From positions 620,001 to 684,000 of the forward strand of contig JADJPM010000005.1 in NCBI GenBank assembly GCA_016713245.1: a stretch of 64,000 nucleotides of DNA. Direction: 5' to 3'. Positions 1 to 8,714 of this stretch are shown here, piece by piece (the first letter of the stretch is position 1; the number at the start of each line of letters is the position of its first letter). The position numbers were made by a program, and so were the translations under genes. This DNA is from Verrucomicrobiaceae bacterium (GTDB lineage: Bacteria > Verrucomicrobiota > Verrucomicrobiia > Verrucomicrobiales > Verrucomicrobiaceae). A model generated the notes under the pieces. It made no database searches, was not told the DNA's origin, and worked only from the letters and a program-made list of their open reading frames with translations.

Positions 1-1102
1 ACCACCGCAGGGGCACCTTCCTGGCGATCCATGAGCAAACCGGGACGAGGATACCAAGGGCCGGCACATAAGCCCAATGATCCCACACAGGCGAGTAGAG
101 CGCTCCATAGACATTCAGAAAGCCGAGCACCGGAGCGAGGGCAGCCAGATAAAACACCACGGCGATGAAGAGTCCGCGCCCCACCTTCCAAGCCGCGAAA
201 AGCGCCAACGGCATGCTCAAGGGGAACACCCAATGCCACCATGAGGCAGGCACCATGCGCCAGTCCGGGTAGATGAAGCACAGATCCGCAGGCCAGAGCA
301 GTTTCCACGGGTAAAACCACGCCGCGCGTCCGGCACTCAGCGTGCGGTCCGCCAGCGTGGCCTCAAACTCACGGCCCTCCGCACCCACATGGTGCGTCTC
401 CAGCCACCACACGAGCACGCCGAGCCCGAAGGTGATGATGAAAAACGGCAGCGCAGGCCGCCCATCCTGTCGCCAGCTCAGGCGACCACGTTTCCACCAC
501 GCCAGGAGCAGCAGCGCAGGTGGCAGCACGAAAGCGGTGATCTTGGCCAGCAGCGCCGCGAGGCACAAAACGAGCGCCAGCCACCACGAGCGAGGTTTCA
601 ACGGCTTGTCATCCATCCACCAGCCCACCGCGTTTCCGTAGGCGAGCAGTGATCCGAGCGTGAGGGCCAGTGAGAGGGCGTTTTTCCGCTCCGTGATCCA
701 CGCCACAGATTCGACCATCATCGGATGAAAGGCAAAAACCGCCGCCGAGAGCCAGGCACCGGGTAGTTTCAACCGCGTGAGCACCACGCCGAGCAGCACG
801 ACACAGGCCCCATGCAGCAGCACATTCTCGACATGATAGGGCAGCGTCCATTCATGCCACAGATGCCAGTCGAGCCAGAAGGTGGTGGCGGTGAGTGGGT
901 AGTATTGCTGAAGCAGCGGATCATTCGCCCAGATGCGCCCGAGCCCGCCACTGGCGCTGAAAAGCGGCTCCAGCTTGCTCGTCCACGCATCGTCATCCCA
1001 CACAAAGCCGCCGTTCAAGGCTGGCCCATACACCACGAGCAGCGCCGCCAGCCCAAAAAGGGCGGCGATGCAGCGATGCCATGGTTTTTGAACGAACTTC
1101 AT
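1..1102 (-). CDS. TMTC-like multi-span membrane protein (N-terminal part, runs off left edge)
   Basis: Reading the minus strand from an ATG at 1102 gives 367 uninterrupted codons to the window edge. The protein begins MKFVQKPWHRCIAALFG, has a first membrane span, then a GFVWDDDAW acidic motif in the first periplasmic loop, then many hydrophobic spans. The stretches HPMMVESVAWITERKNALS and DHWAYVPA are typical of the bacterial TMTC/DUF1736 family: GT-C-fold-like membrane proteins, often followed by C-terminal TPR repeats and annotated as O-GlcNAc-transferase-related. The acidic DD pair is where GT-C enzymes bind metal and lipid-phosphate sugar donor. The expected C-terminal TPRs would lie outside the window. 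Protein glycosylation is a family-level guess; the substrate is unknown. Confidence 0.8.
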   Translation of the reverse strand, partial: MKFVQKPWHRCIAALFGLAALLVVYGPALNGGFVWDDDAWTSKLEPLFSASGGLGRIWANDPLLQQYYPLTATTFWLDWHLWHEWTLPYHVENVLLHGACVVLLGVVLTRLKLPGAWLSAAVFAFHPMMVESVAWITERKNALSLALTLGSLLAYGNAVGWWMDDKPLKPRSWWLALVLCLAALLAKITAFVLPPALLLLAWWKRGRLSWRQDGRPALPFFIITFGLGVLVWWLETHHVGAEGREFEATLADRTLSAGRAAWFYPWKLLWPADLCFIYPDWRMVPASWWHWVFPLSMPLALFAAWKVGRGLFIAVVFYLAALAPVLGFLNVYGALYSPVWDHWAYVPALGILVPVCSWIARKVPLRW

Positions 1103-1198
1103 TTTCGCGGCCGACAGTCTAGGATGCGGTGTGACTTCTGTCTTGAGTTTCAAGGCTCTTCTCCGTAGTTTTCAGCCGTCAGTGGATTATTCCCCACC

Positions 1199-2179
1199 AT
1201 GATCGACGACCCTCTCTCCACCTCATCCGCCACGAGCCGCCCTCCCAGGCGGTTCAGTCTCCGGCGGCGTGTGCTGGGTGAGAGCGAAAATAAAATCGGC
1301 CTGCGCCCCGTGGAGGGCTGGCAGAAGCGGAACATGGATTTCCTCAATCAGGTGCTCATCCCGACGATCCTCGCCCCGCGGAAGCCGGGCTGCCATTACG
1401 GCGACTTGCCGGTCGCCTCGCCGGAGCAAATCGGGGTGACGTGGCTGGGCCACGCGGGCTTCTTTGCTCAAGTGGGTGGCCTCAATATCGCCATCGATCC
1501 GGTGTGGGCCCTGTGGCTGGGCCCGGCGAAACGTCTGCGCCATCCCAGTGTGTGGGCGCACGACCTGCCACCGATCGACCTCGTGCTCATCACCCATGCG
1601 CATCACGACCATCTGCACCTCGCCAGCCTGCGAAAACTGGCCGCTGCCCAGCCCATCATCGTGCCGGAAGGAGTGGGCAGCCTCGTGAAGAACTGTGGCT
1701 TTGGCCGCATCGTGGAGCTGAAAACCTGGCAAAGCGCCACCTTTGGCGATCTGCGCATCACGCTCACTCCCGCCCGCCATTGGGGTGCCCGCATGATCCA
1801 CGACACGCATCGCGGCTTTGGCGGTTATCTCATTCAAAGCCCGTCGCAGACGCTTTATCACTGCGGAGACAGCTCGATGTTTGATGGCTTCACGGAGATT
1901 GGGAAACGTTCCCGCATTGATGTGGCGCTGATGCCCATCGGGGCCTACCAGCCGCCGAGTGGTCGCCCCGTGCACATGAACCCGGAGGAGGCGCTGGATG
2001 CCTTCGAGATGGTGGGTGCCCGCCACATGGTGCCAATGCATTTTGAAACCTACCCGCTCAGTGGCGAGCCCTTGCACGAACCCATCGAGCGCCTCGAACT
2101 CGCCGCGAAGGAGCGGGAGATCTACGACCGTGTGCGCCGACTGCGGGAGGGAGAGTCCGCCGTGTTTTGCCCGCCGTGA
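1199..2179 (+). CDS. Metallo-beta-lactamase-fold hydrolase, UlaG/NAPE-PLD-like
   Basis: A 326-residue protein of the metal-dependent hydrolase branch that includes UlaG lactonase and N-acyl-phosphatidylethanolamine phospholipase D. The metal motif HAHHDH is present (LITHAHHDHLH), followed by later ligands in the segments ARHWGARM, HCGDSSMF and VPMHFETYPLS, in the family order. There is no signal peptide, so it is probably cytosolic. The substrate cannot be told from sequence; phospholipid-like or lactone substrates are both possible. The stop codon overlaps the GTG start of the next gene, so the two are probably translated together. The N-terminus before about residue 70 is poorly constrained, and a start at the internal ATG near 1334 is possible. 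Confidence 0.85.
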   Translation: MIDDPLSTSSATSRPPRRFSLRRRVLGESENKIGLRPVEGWQKRNMDFLNQVLIPTILAPRKPGCHYGDLPVASPEQIGVTWLGHAGFFAQVGGLNIAIDPVWALWLGPAKRLRHPSVWAHDLPPIDLVLITHAHHDHLHLASLRKLAAAQPIIVPEGVGSLVKNCGFGRIVELKTWQSATFGDLRITLTPARHWGARMIHDTHRGFGGYLIQSPSQTLYHCGDSSMFDGFTEIGKRSRIDVALMPIGAYQPPSGRPVHMNPEEALDAFEMVGARHMVPMHFETYPLSGEPLHEPIERLELAAKEREIYDRVRRLREGESAVFCPP

Positions 2180-2679
2180 GCACGCGACCGCGCCTCACGC
2201 TCATCGCCGCCGTTTCGGAGGATGGCTTCATCTCACGCGGCCAAGGCGTGCCCTGGGATCTACCGAGGGATCGCGTTCATTTCCGCTCCGCCACCGCCGG
2301 AAAATGGCTGCTCCTCGGCCGCCGCACCTATGACGAGATGATCGGCTGGTTTCGCGATCACACCCCGCTCGTTTTGACCCGCGATCCAACCTTCGTTCCA
2401 CCGATTGGGAAGGCCGTGCTCAGCGTGGCGCAGGCTCTCGACCTCGCGGCGGAGGCCGGGGTGGAGGAGATTTTCGTCTGTGGAGGCTCAGCGGCCTACG
2501 AACTGGCGTTTCCCCACGCGGATCGCTTGCTCGTGACGCAGGTGGGCAGGCTTTTAGGAGCGGGTGCAGCCTTTCCAAAGATCGAAATGCCTCCGTGGCG
2601 GCTCGTTTCGAGCCTCGACTACCCTGCCGATGCCGGAAATGCCTTCCCGATGGGCTTCGCGGATTACCGGCGAGCCTAA
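2176..2679 (+). CDS. Dihydrofolate-reductase-family protein
   Basis: A 167-residue protein of the DHFR/RibD-C fold. The N-terminal strand TLIAAVSEDGFISR, the WDLPRDRVHFR helix, the LLLGRRTYDEM nucleotide-binding turn and the C-terminal FVCGGSAAYE motif match DHFR in order and spacing, with Asp replaced in places. It probably performs NADPH-dependent reduction of dihydrofolate or a related pterin/pyrimidine. I chose the GTG at 2176, which overlaps the previous stop (GTGA), over a TTG nine bases upstream. The last 50 coding bases are repeated exactly at 7778-7827, where they also read in frame into a stop (RRA then TGA), so the present 3' end (RRA then TAA) may have been supplied by an inserted segment. 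Confidence 0.78.
   Translation: MSTRPRLTLIAAVSEDGFISRGQGVPWDLPRDRVHFRSATAGKWLLLGRRTYDEMIGWFRDHTPLVLTRDPTFVPPIGKAVLSVAQALDLAAEAGVEEIFVCGGSAAYELAFPHADRLLVTQVGRLLGAGAAFPKIEMPPWRLVSSLDYPADAGNAFPMGFADYRRA
2626..2675 (+). repeat. 50-bp direct repeat, left copy (3' end of DHFR-like gene)
   Basis: Positions 2626-2675 are identical base for base to 7778-7827. The left copy forms the last codons of the intact DHFR-like gene. Outside the repeat the sequences diverge: here the stop is TAA, at the right copy TGA. The two copies bound a 5.15-kb segment. Confidence 0.95.
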
Positions 2680-2703
2680 ATCAGTTCAGTAGATTGTTTT
2701 TTG

Positions 2704-2731
2704 TTGAACAGTGAACTCGTTTTCTGATAAA
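2704..2731 (+). promoter_or_regulatory. Possible sigma-70-like promoter of the 1523-residue protein
   Basis: TTGAAC (2704-2709) and GATAAA (2726-2731) are separated by 16 bp in an AT-rich tract just before the ATG at 2739. The distance from the -10 to the ATG is only 7 nt, so the transcript would be leaderless or nearly so. This is a pattern-based call without other support. Confidence 0.4.
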
Positions 2732-2738
2732 AAAAAAT

Positions 2739-5700
2739 ATGCCAGCGCATACTCAGGGAAAAATCGACCTTAATACGTCTCGCATCTCCGATCTCAACGC
2801 TCTCAAAGACCAGGGGGTGAAGCTCGATATAATCTCCCGCTTAAAGCAATTTCGCGAAGCAGGCGCTTTTTTCAGGCACAACAAAGACTTGCTGCTCATT
2901 GGGCTGAGCAATGTCGATGTCAGCACCTTGCTCAAGGTTGCTAAGATCGTGCCCCTCCCCGCTGCAACCGGGCAGGTCCGCATCAAGACCAAGGAATTGA
3001 AGTGCGAGCCAGCAAAACGATCTGGGTTTCAGCTCGTGTTCACGGCTCTTAACCAAGACACTGGCGAGGTCGTGCAAGAAGGATTCGGCCTCGTGGAGCA
3101 TGATGGCTCATGCGTGCTCCGATATTCAGAGGCTGCGACAGGAGGGACTTTTCTACTATCGGCCAAAGGCCCCGACGGAGCCATCGTCGAGATTGAGCGC
3201 GCAACTGAGAAAGGGCATAAGCTGAAAGTACCGGAAGCCAAACTGGCTGAGCACGTCCTCAAACTGCCCGCTCTGCTCACCCCGCTCGCAGGGCCGGGCA
3301 TTACGCCTCCGCCAGTGGCTCCTCCGGCACCGCCATTCAGAATCCGTGGCAGAGTAGTCTGCTCCGATCCGTTGCGAAAAACCACAAACCTGCCCATCGT
3401 GATCTTAGCCGCCACTAAGGCGAGTCCTGCCGCTGAGGATTTCTTCCCCATCTGCAATGCCGAGACGGAAGACCGCGGTTACTTCACTACGGGTGTGCCG
3501 ATTTTTGGCCCGGGAGATTATGAGAAGCTCACCGCCGCACTAGCCTTGGTGGCGAATCAGCGGCTGCCCATCCGCCTCGATAACGATGCAGCCGGCAAGC
3601 TGCGGCTGCCTGCGAGAGTCATCTTGGTGCTGGCGGCTCAAGCCGATGCGGCCAAAGACAACGGCCAGCATGATTGCGGCTGTAGTGAGCTGAATTTCCT
3701 GGAGAAAAAAGTTCTCGACGAGTTCAACTACTACACAGTTGTCCGCACCACCGAGCCGCAAATCAAGGCACTGAGCCTGACCGAGCCGCCGGAGGTGGAA
3801 TTGGCAGAGCTGCTGCCGCCTGACGATCCGAACCGAGGCATGATCTCGAAACTCAAACTGCCACCCGCCTCTCTTTCGGCTTTTCTGGATCGCAATCCGG
3901 TGCTCGACAAGCTGGCGGTGACGAAACTGGCCGACCTCGCCAGATCACATGCCATCACCAAGCTGACAACCCGCCCGGTCAAGTTTCCCACCGGCAGGAT
4001 CGCACTGGAAAACGGAGGCGGCATCGACTGGGACGAAGAACCCACGATTTATCAGGCCACCACCGTCGCCCACGGCCACTTGCTGCAGTTCAAGCAGGAG
4101 TGGATTTCAGGCGGCTACTCCATCGGCGATTTGATTTACTCGCTGCCCCTGGCTCCCGGGCAGAAAAAGCAGATCGTGGTCTTTGACTGGGACCGCAAGG
4201 ATTCCGCCGCGAATACTCAGCAGCTCGACTATCAGGAGAGCCTCTACAACTCGCTGAGCCGAGACCGTGATGTAAACGAGGTCGCCCGCGCGGCCCTGCA
4301 TGAAGAAATGGAGGGAGAGTCGCACTCGTCCAGCTGGGGAGTTGGTGGAGGACTCGGGGGAGCTGGCATCGCTGGTCCCGTGGCTCTAGCTGGCGGCTTT
4401 GCGGCGGGCGGCGGTGGGGCAGATGCCAACGCGAGGCAGGAGTCGGCAAGAACAACATCTGCCTCCAGCCAGCAGAACATCAACGACCGCACCGTGCAGG
4501 CTGGCAATGCCGTCCGGAGCCAGCGCTCGACGGTGGTGCAGACCGTCTCCCAAGGGGAGCGGTTTCAGACTTCGGCCGAAGTTGTCGCCAATTACAACCA
4601 CTGCCATGCCATCACCATCCAATATTTCGAAGTGCTCAGGCATTTTGAAATCCGCACCCGCCTCGCCTCCGCCCAAGAATGCTTGTTTGTGCCGCTGCTA
4701 ATGAATGTGTTCACCCGCAAGAAAGCGCTCCGCTGGCGGAGCCTGCTGGCCCGCTGCCTGAAGGATCGGCGGCTTGCAGGAGGCTTCGATGCCCTGGAGC
4801 GCATCGATGAGGAAAAGGAGTCTGCCGCCACCAACTACTACGACAAGATCGGCATGCCCAAGCTTCAGTATGCCGAGGAGGAGGTGGAGTATCTTGAAGG
4901 GGAAATCCGCCTGTCGTTTCATTTCACCCGGCCTGCGGATGACAAGGACGGTGCTCAGATACCTGCGGAATGGACTCACCTTGTCTGGTTGCTAGGTGCG
5001 GATTTCTTCGCTGAGTATTTGAAAACCAGCGAGGAGAAGGACGAAGCCTTCGCCCGGCATGCCGGCCCACGGCTCGCCCAGGAAATCATCAGCCGGCTGA
5101 AGTTTCAAGCGGTGGCTGGCGGCGGCAGCGCTCAAGATCTACCTCTGGAGGCCACATTGATGTCAGAGTTCAAGGAGGGGAATAAACTCTTGGTCTCGCT
5201 GCGAATGAATGGAGGAATGTCCAGCCTTCGCCGCGAGCAGATCGAGTTCATCGAGATCACCACCGAGGCTGAATCGCAGTCCAGCAAGATCAATAAGATT
5301 CTCGAAAACAACGTCCGCATGGTCGTCCACTCAGGTTCCATGCGGTACCGCACCAAGCACCTGCACGAGCACCTCTTCCAGTCGCAACGCATCAGCAACG
5401 ACCTTACCCCCTTCGATCCAGTGCGGATTTTCACCCCGCTGAGCCGACAGGCCATGCGGAATCCCAGGCAGGAGGATGCCGAGTTGCACAACTCCCTTCT
5501 CCGCCACTTGAACGAGAACCTAGAGTACTATCATCAATGCATCTGGTACCGCATGGACCCCCAGAGGCGCTTTCTGCTGCTGGATGGCATCAAGCTTCCT
5601 GGCCGTGCCGGAGGGCGGAGCGCCGCCTCCGTTGTCGAGAACCGCCTAATTGGTATCGTCGGCAACTGCCTCGTGCTCCCGGTTGCCAGCGGCAACAGGC

Positions 5701-7310
5701 TTGATCCGAATCTGGCCGACGACCTCGACCTCTACACCCATTACTATAGCGAGCCTGCCGACCCCGTGCAGTTCGCCCTGCCTACCAAGGGGGTCTATGC
5801 CGAGGCCGTAATGGGGAAATGCAACAGTTGCGAGCGAAAAGAGGAAGACCGCTTCTGGAGATGGGAAGAGTCGCCCATCCCCGACAGCCCGACGACTATC
5901 AATCCCGTCACCCCGCCGACGCCCACCGTAAACCAACCCGACCTCCAGCCGCAGCAGTTCACAGCCCCCATCATCAACCTGCAAAACGCACCCGCAGCAC
6001 CCGATCCGCAAGGCTTTGGCAAACTGATGGACTTGCTCGGCAAAAGCGATGCATTCCGCGATATGGCCGGCCTGTCCGAAACGCAGAAAAACTCCCTCGC
6101 TGCCATGCAGCGGGCCATGCAGAGTGCCGAGTTCTTCGGCGGCAAAGCCGCCGACCTCGTGCCGCTGGCAGCCTCACTGACACCCGCAGGCCAAAAGCTC
6201 GAGCAGATCAGGCAGGCTAGGGCGCACAATCTCTTGTCCGAGGAGGATGCGAGGCTGAAGGCCAAAGGTGCGCTCGAACAGGACAATACATTGCTTAGCC
6301 AGGCACGGCAGGTTTCTGACTTGGTGAAGGAGGGGGGGGTGGATCCTGAGATTGGACGACAAGTCATTGAGCAAATAGTCAAGAAGGTTGGGGCCAGCGG
6401 GAGAACAGGAAGCGAGATCATCTCAGATATCGCGAAGAACAATCCCACGGGAAGCATCTCTTTTACTGAACCTAGTGACAATGGCATCAAGCTTGCAAGC
6501 TGGGCTGGATCGGGCAATGCCAGTCAGGCCAAGCCGCTTGCACCGCAACGAAGCACTGTGCTGGTCGTATTTCAGGAAAACAGCGGCAAGCTGGGAACAA
6601 CAGTTTTCGGGAACTTGCTAAACGGGATGTCGCAACCAGACCGCGATAAAATTGAGGGAGCAGTCGATTTCTGGGTGGAGGAATTCGAGAAGCTTTTCAA
6701 TGGTTTCGAGTTTACGAAAGGCAAGCAATACGACGATGTGCTTGTGTTAGAGGATCAGAGAGCAATTCCAGAAGAATTCTCCCGCGTTGCGAGAGATTTA
6801 GCAGCCAAAGGTTATGTGATGGATATCATCACCATTGGTCATGGATCGGTAAAATCTCTCAATGGATTTGGCGGCAAAAGCATAACCGACCAGACTTTGA
6901 TCGACCTCAAAAGCGCACATGGTTCCAATCTTCCCATCCGAATGGTTTACATGATGAATTGCCGGGGCGGAACATTGAGCCAAACATGGGTTGATATTGG
7001 AGCCCAAGTGGCAGGGGGGCATATCAATGACAATTACATTCCAGAACCCATGCTTAGAACATTTTGGAACGATTGGCTTGATGGCAAAGCTTTTTCGAAG
7101 GCTTTGTCTAACGCTTATGAATCCACCAAGGGGTTTTGGATGTTCCTCTACGACGGCTTGAAACTCGCTCCGTCAGGATTGGATCCCAAAAAAATCATTG
7201 AAGGTAGCAAGCCCGATTTCAAAGGCGAGGGACTAACAAGCATTGGCGATAAAATGAGAGACGATAGCTTTGATCCTTTCTCCAATTCCAGCGGAGGCTT
7301 TCGTCTATGA
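2739..7310 (+). CDS. Giant multidomain protein with helix-hairpin-helix N-terminus and caspase-like C-terminus
   Basis: 1523 residues. Residues 1-70 resemble a ComEA-type helix-hairpin-helix (KIDLNTSRISDLNAL). Two beta-rich segments follow (about 70-170 and 195-310). A conserved-looking core lies at about 430-960 with GGYSIGDLIYSLPLAPGQKK and a glycine-rich hinge at 545-575. A proline-rich linker is at about 1040-1080. The last 230 residues look like a caspase/CHAT-type peptidase: strand-IGHGS with His1368, then strand-MMNCRGG with Cys1408, 40 residues apart, the usual His/Cys dyad geometry. No signal peptide or membrane span is seen. It is alone inside a segment bounded by a 50-bp direct repeat, and its last kilobase is more AT-rich than neighbouring genes; both suggest acquisition. 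Toxin, defence effector and self-processing surface protein are all possible. The protease call is inference from the two motifs. Confidence 0.75.
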   Translation: MPAHTQGKIDLNTSRISDLNALKDQGVKLDIISRLKQFREAGAFFRHNKDLLLIGLSNVDVSTLLKVAKIVPLPAATGQVRIKTKELKCEPAKRSGFQLVFTALNQDTGEVVQEGFGLVEHDGSCVLRYSEAATGGTFLLSAKGPDGAIVEIERATEKGHKLKVPEAKLAEHVLKLPALLTPLAGPGITPPPVAPPAPPFRIRGRVVCSDPLRKTTNLPIVILAATKASPAAEDFFPICNAETEDRGYFTTGVPIFGPGDYEKLTAALALVANQRLPIRLDNDAAGKLRLPARVILVLAAQADAAKDNGQHDCGCSELNFLEKKVLDEFNYYTVVRTTEPQIKALSLTEPPEVELAELLPPDDPNRGMISKLKLPPASLSAFLDRNPVLDKLAVTKLADLARSHAITKLTTRPVKFPTGRIALENGGGIDWDEEPTIYQATTVAHGHLLQFKQEWISGGYSIGDLIYSLPLAPGQKKQIVVFDWDRKDSAANTQQLDYQESLYNSLSRDRDVNEVARAALHEEMEGESHSSSWGVGGGLGGAGIAGPVALAGGFAAGGGGADANARQESARTTSASSQQNINDRTVQAGNAVRSQRSTVVQTVSQGERFQTSAEVVANYNHCHAITIQYFEVLRHFEIRTRLASAQECLFVPLLMNVFTRKKALRWRSLLARCLKDRRLAGGFDALERIDEEKESAATNYYDKIGMPKLQYAEEEVEYLEGEIRLSFHFTRPADDKDGAQIPAEWTHLVWLLGADFFAEYLKTSEEKDEAFARHAGPRLAQEIISRLKFQAVAGGGSAQDLPLEATLMSEFKEGNKLLVSLRMNGGMSSLRREQIEFIEITTEAESQSSKINKILENNVRMVVHSGSMRYRTKHLHEHLFQSQRISNDLTPFDPVRIFTPLSRQAMRNPRQEDAELHNSLLRHLNENLEYYHQCIWYRMDPQRRFLLLDGIKLPGRAGGRSAASVVENRLIGIVGNCLVLPVASGNRLDPNLADDLDLYTHYYSEPADPVQFALPTKGVYAEAVMGKCNSCERKEEDRFWRWEESPIPDSPTTINPVTPPTPTVNQPDLQPQQFTAPIINLQNAPAAPDPQGFGKLMDLLGKSDAFRDMAGLSETQKNSLAAMQRAMQSAEFFGGKAADLVPLAASLTPAGQKLEQIRQARAHNLLSEEDARLKAKGALEQDNTLLSQARQVSDLVKEGGVDPEIGRQVIEQIVKKVGASGRTGSEIISDIAKNNPTGSISFTEPSDNGIKLASWAGSGNASQAKPLAPQRSTVLVVFQENSGKLGTTVFGNLLNGMSQPDRDKIEGAVDFWVEEFEKLFNGFEFTKGKQYDDVLVLEDQRAIPEEFSRVARDLAAKGYVMDIITIGHGSVKSLNGFGGKSITDQTLIDLKSAHGSNLPIRMVYMMNCRGGTLSQTWVDIGAQVAGGHINDNYIPEPMLRTFWNDWLDGKAFSKALSNAYESTKGFWMFLYDGLKLAPSGLDPKKIIEGSKPDFKGEGLTSIGDKMRDDSFDPFSNSSGGFRL

Positions 7311-7315
7311 GATGT

Positions 7316-7522
7316 TCAGCCTTCAAACGATTCTGCATCGAATAGAATGAGAAGTGGTTTATTTGCACCTAAATCCAATTTTCTTCCCCCTTTCAATCCG
7401 GAAACCAACTCATCTAAGAGATTCAAAAGGATCCCATCGATACTGATGCATTGCCACATTTGACGAACTCGATCATAGCCGTCGTGCCTTAGGCAGCCAG
7501 TAGTGCTGTTTTTCAAGTTCAT
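7316..7522 (-). CDS. Doubtful small ORF convergent with the giant protein
   Basis: About 68 residues from an ATG at 7522 (MNLKNSTTGCLRHDGYDRVR...), with a longer alternative start at 7552. Codon use is unlike the GC-rich host genes. The central stretch SIDGILLNLLDELVSGL looks like a real amphipathic helix. It is not recognised. It could be a small antidote for the neighbouring giant protein, a decayed gene fragment, or chance. Confidence 0.22.
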   Translation of the reverse strand: MNLKNSTTGCLRHDGYDRVRQMWQCISIDGILLNLLDELVSGLKGGRKLDLGANKPLLILFDAESFEG

Positions 7523-7777
7523 AAACTCGCATGACGACCGAATGCAGCACACGTTGCCCCCGGATATCCAGCAATCATAGCAACCAGTTGCCTCAGGCTC
7601 CGGCGAGACCGATTAAAACCCATCGGCACGCATCTGTCCACCGACATGCTAACGGTAATCCGCATTCAAAGACGAGCCTCAGCCCCGCCAACACCGCCAC
7701 CATAGCAGATGTGCGGTCACTTCTTCACGGGGTAGTGATTACTTCACTTGGGCCGAATTTCGAGATGCCCACACCTA

Positions 7778-7827
7778 GCCGATGCCGGAAATGCCTTCCC
7801 GATGGGCTTCGCGGATTACCGGCGAGC
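7778..7827 (+). repeat. 50-bp direct repeat, right copy (orphan 3' end of DHFR-like gene)
   Basis: Exact copy of 2626-2675. The orphan copy still keeps the reading frame of the DHFR-like C-terminus (ending in RRA) and runs into its own TGA stop at 7828-7830. It looks like the displaced original end of the gene, now detached from its coding sequence. Confidence 0.95.
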
Positions 7828-7900
7828 GTGAAACATTTCAGCAAAGCCGAATTTCCGGGTGTCGGATGCCGGTAATGATGTACCCTGACCATCCCAGCCC

Positions 7901-8713
7901 ATGATCCTTCGGAGTCTTTTCATCGCAACTGCCTGCCTGCTCGCGCTTGTTTCGCTCAGCGGCTGCGCGGCGCTTTCCAAGATGAAAGGCGACTCCAAGG
8001 CCGAGAAAACTGAGGAAAAGGGCAGTGCGGACAAAAAGGATGGGGAAGAGAAAAAAGGCGAAGACGCCTCCGCCGCCGTCGATGTGAGCTTCTTGCTGAG
8101 CATGAGCTTCAACGAGGCAAAAACGCTCAGCGCCCAGACGATCGAGTTTCCGCCGTTTTACAAGGTGGCGGCGGATAGCATTGAGGTCACCAAGACCAAT
8201 GCAGACGGCACACCACGTCGGGTGCGGGCCAAAGGCCGCGTCTTCATCGAGATGAATTTCCTCGAACCTGCCAAAGGCCTCTGCCAGGAGCTGCTGCTGA
8301 GTGATGATGAGGTCATCCTGCGTGGCAAACCGGTGCTGCAGCGCGGTGGCAGCACGATCGAGGGCATGGATGACTACACGGTGTTTTATATGTTCGGTGC
8401 GAAGCTTCGGGTGATCGGCACGCACCGCCTCACGAACCCCGGCCAGCTCGCCGTCGGTGGCTTTGACGCTTCCGGCTTGCCCACGCTGGGAGCTTGGACG
8501 GATTCGCCAAATCCTCTCCTCCCACCGCTCACCGAAAGCGATGTGCCCGCGCAGGTCCGCGCCGAGCTGCAACGTGCCGCCGAGGCGGAGATGCTGCATC
8601 AGCAGACCGGTGCCGAATTCGGCCCCGCCGAGGTGCCGACCACCAAGCCTGAGGAAAAGAAGGACGAGAAAAAAGAAGAGAAGCCGGCGGACAAAAAGAA
8701 GGCGAAGAGCTGA
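7901..8713 (+). CDS. Lipoprotein of unknown function, possibly OstA/LptA-like
   Basis: 270 residues with a lipoprotein signal peptide and lipobox LSGC (Cys22), so it is anchored to a membrane facing the periplasm. Residues 27-60 are a highly charged Lys/Glu linker. The middle (about 75-170) is a beta-rich domain with segments such as VRAKGRVFIEM and DDEVILRGKPVLQRGG, reminiscent of OstA/LptA-type repeated strands; that resemblance is weak. The C-terminus is again Lys/Glu-rich. It ends 1 nt before the next gene's ATG region and is probably co-transcribed with it. A role in envelope assembly is a guess. Confidence 0.8.
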   Translation: MILRSLFIATACLLALVSLSGCAALSKMKGDSKAEKTEEKGSADKKDGEEKKGEDASAAVDVSFLLSMSFNEAKTLSAQTIEFPPFYKVAADSIEVTKTNADGTPRRVRAKGRVFIEMNFLEPAKGLCQELLLSDDEVILRGKPVLQRGGSTIEGMDDYTVFYMFGAKLRVIGTHRLTNPGQLAVGGFDASGLPTLGAWTDSPNPLLPPLTESDVPAQVRAELQRAAEAEMLHQQTGAEFGPAEVPTTKPEEKKDEKKEEKPADKKKAKS

Positions 8714-8714
8714 T

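Larger units (their letters stand above)
7311..7900. other. 590-bp mostly non-coding region, right end of the acquired segment
   Basis: No convincing gene. The left part is AT-richer than the surroundings and holds a doubtful minus-strand ORF (7316-7552). The right part contains the second copy of the 50-bp repeat and a loosely repeated GCCGAATTT/GATGCCGG pattern (7752 onward and 7846 onward). The lipoprotein gene starts at 7901. Confidence 0.6.

Noticed and set aside
7531..7875. 114-codon plus-strand ORF
   Set aside because: It runs through the 50-bp repeat in a frame different from the DHFR-like one and has a random, Ser/Pro/His-rich composition.
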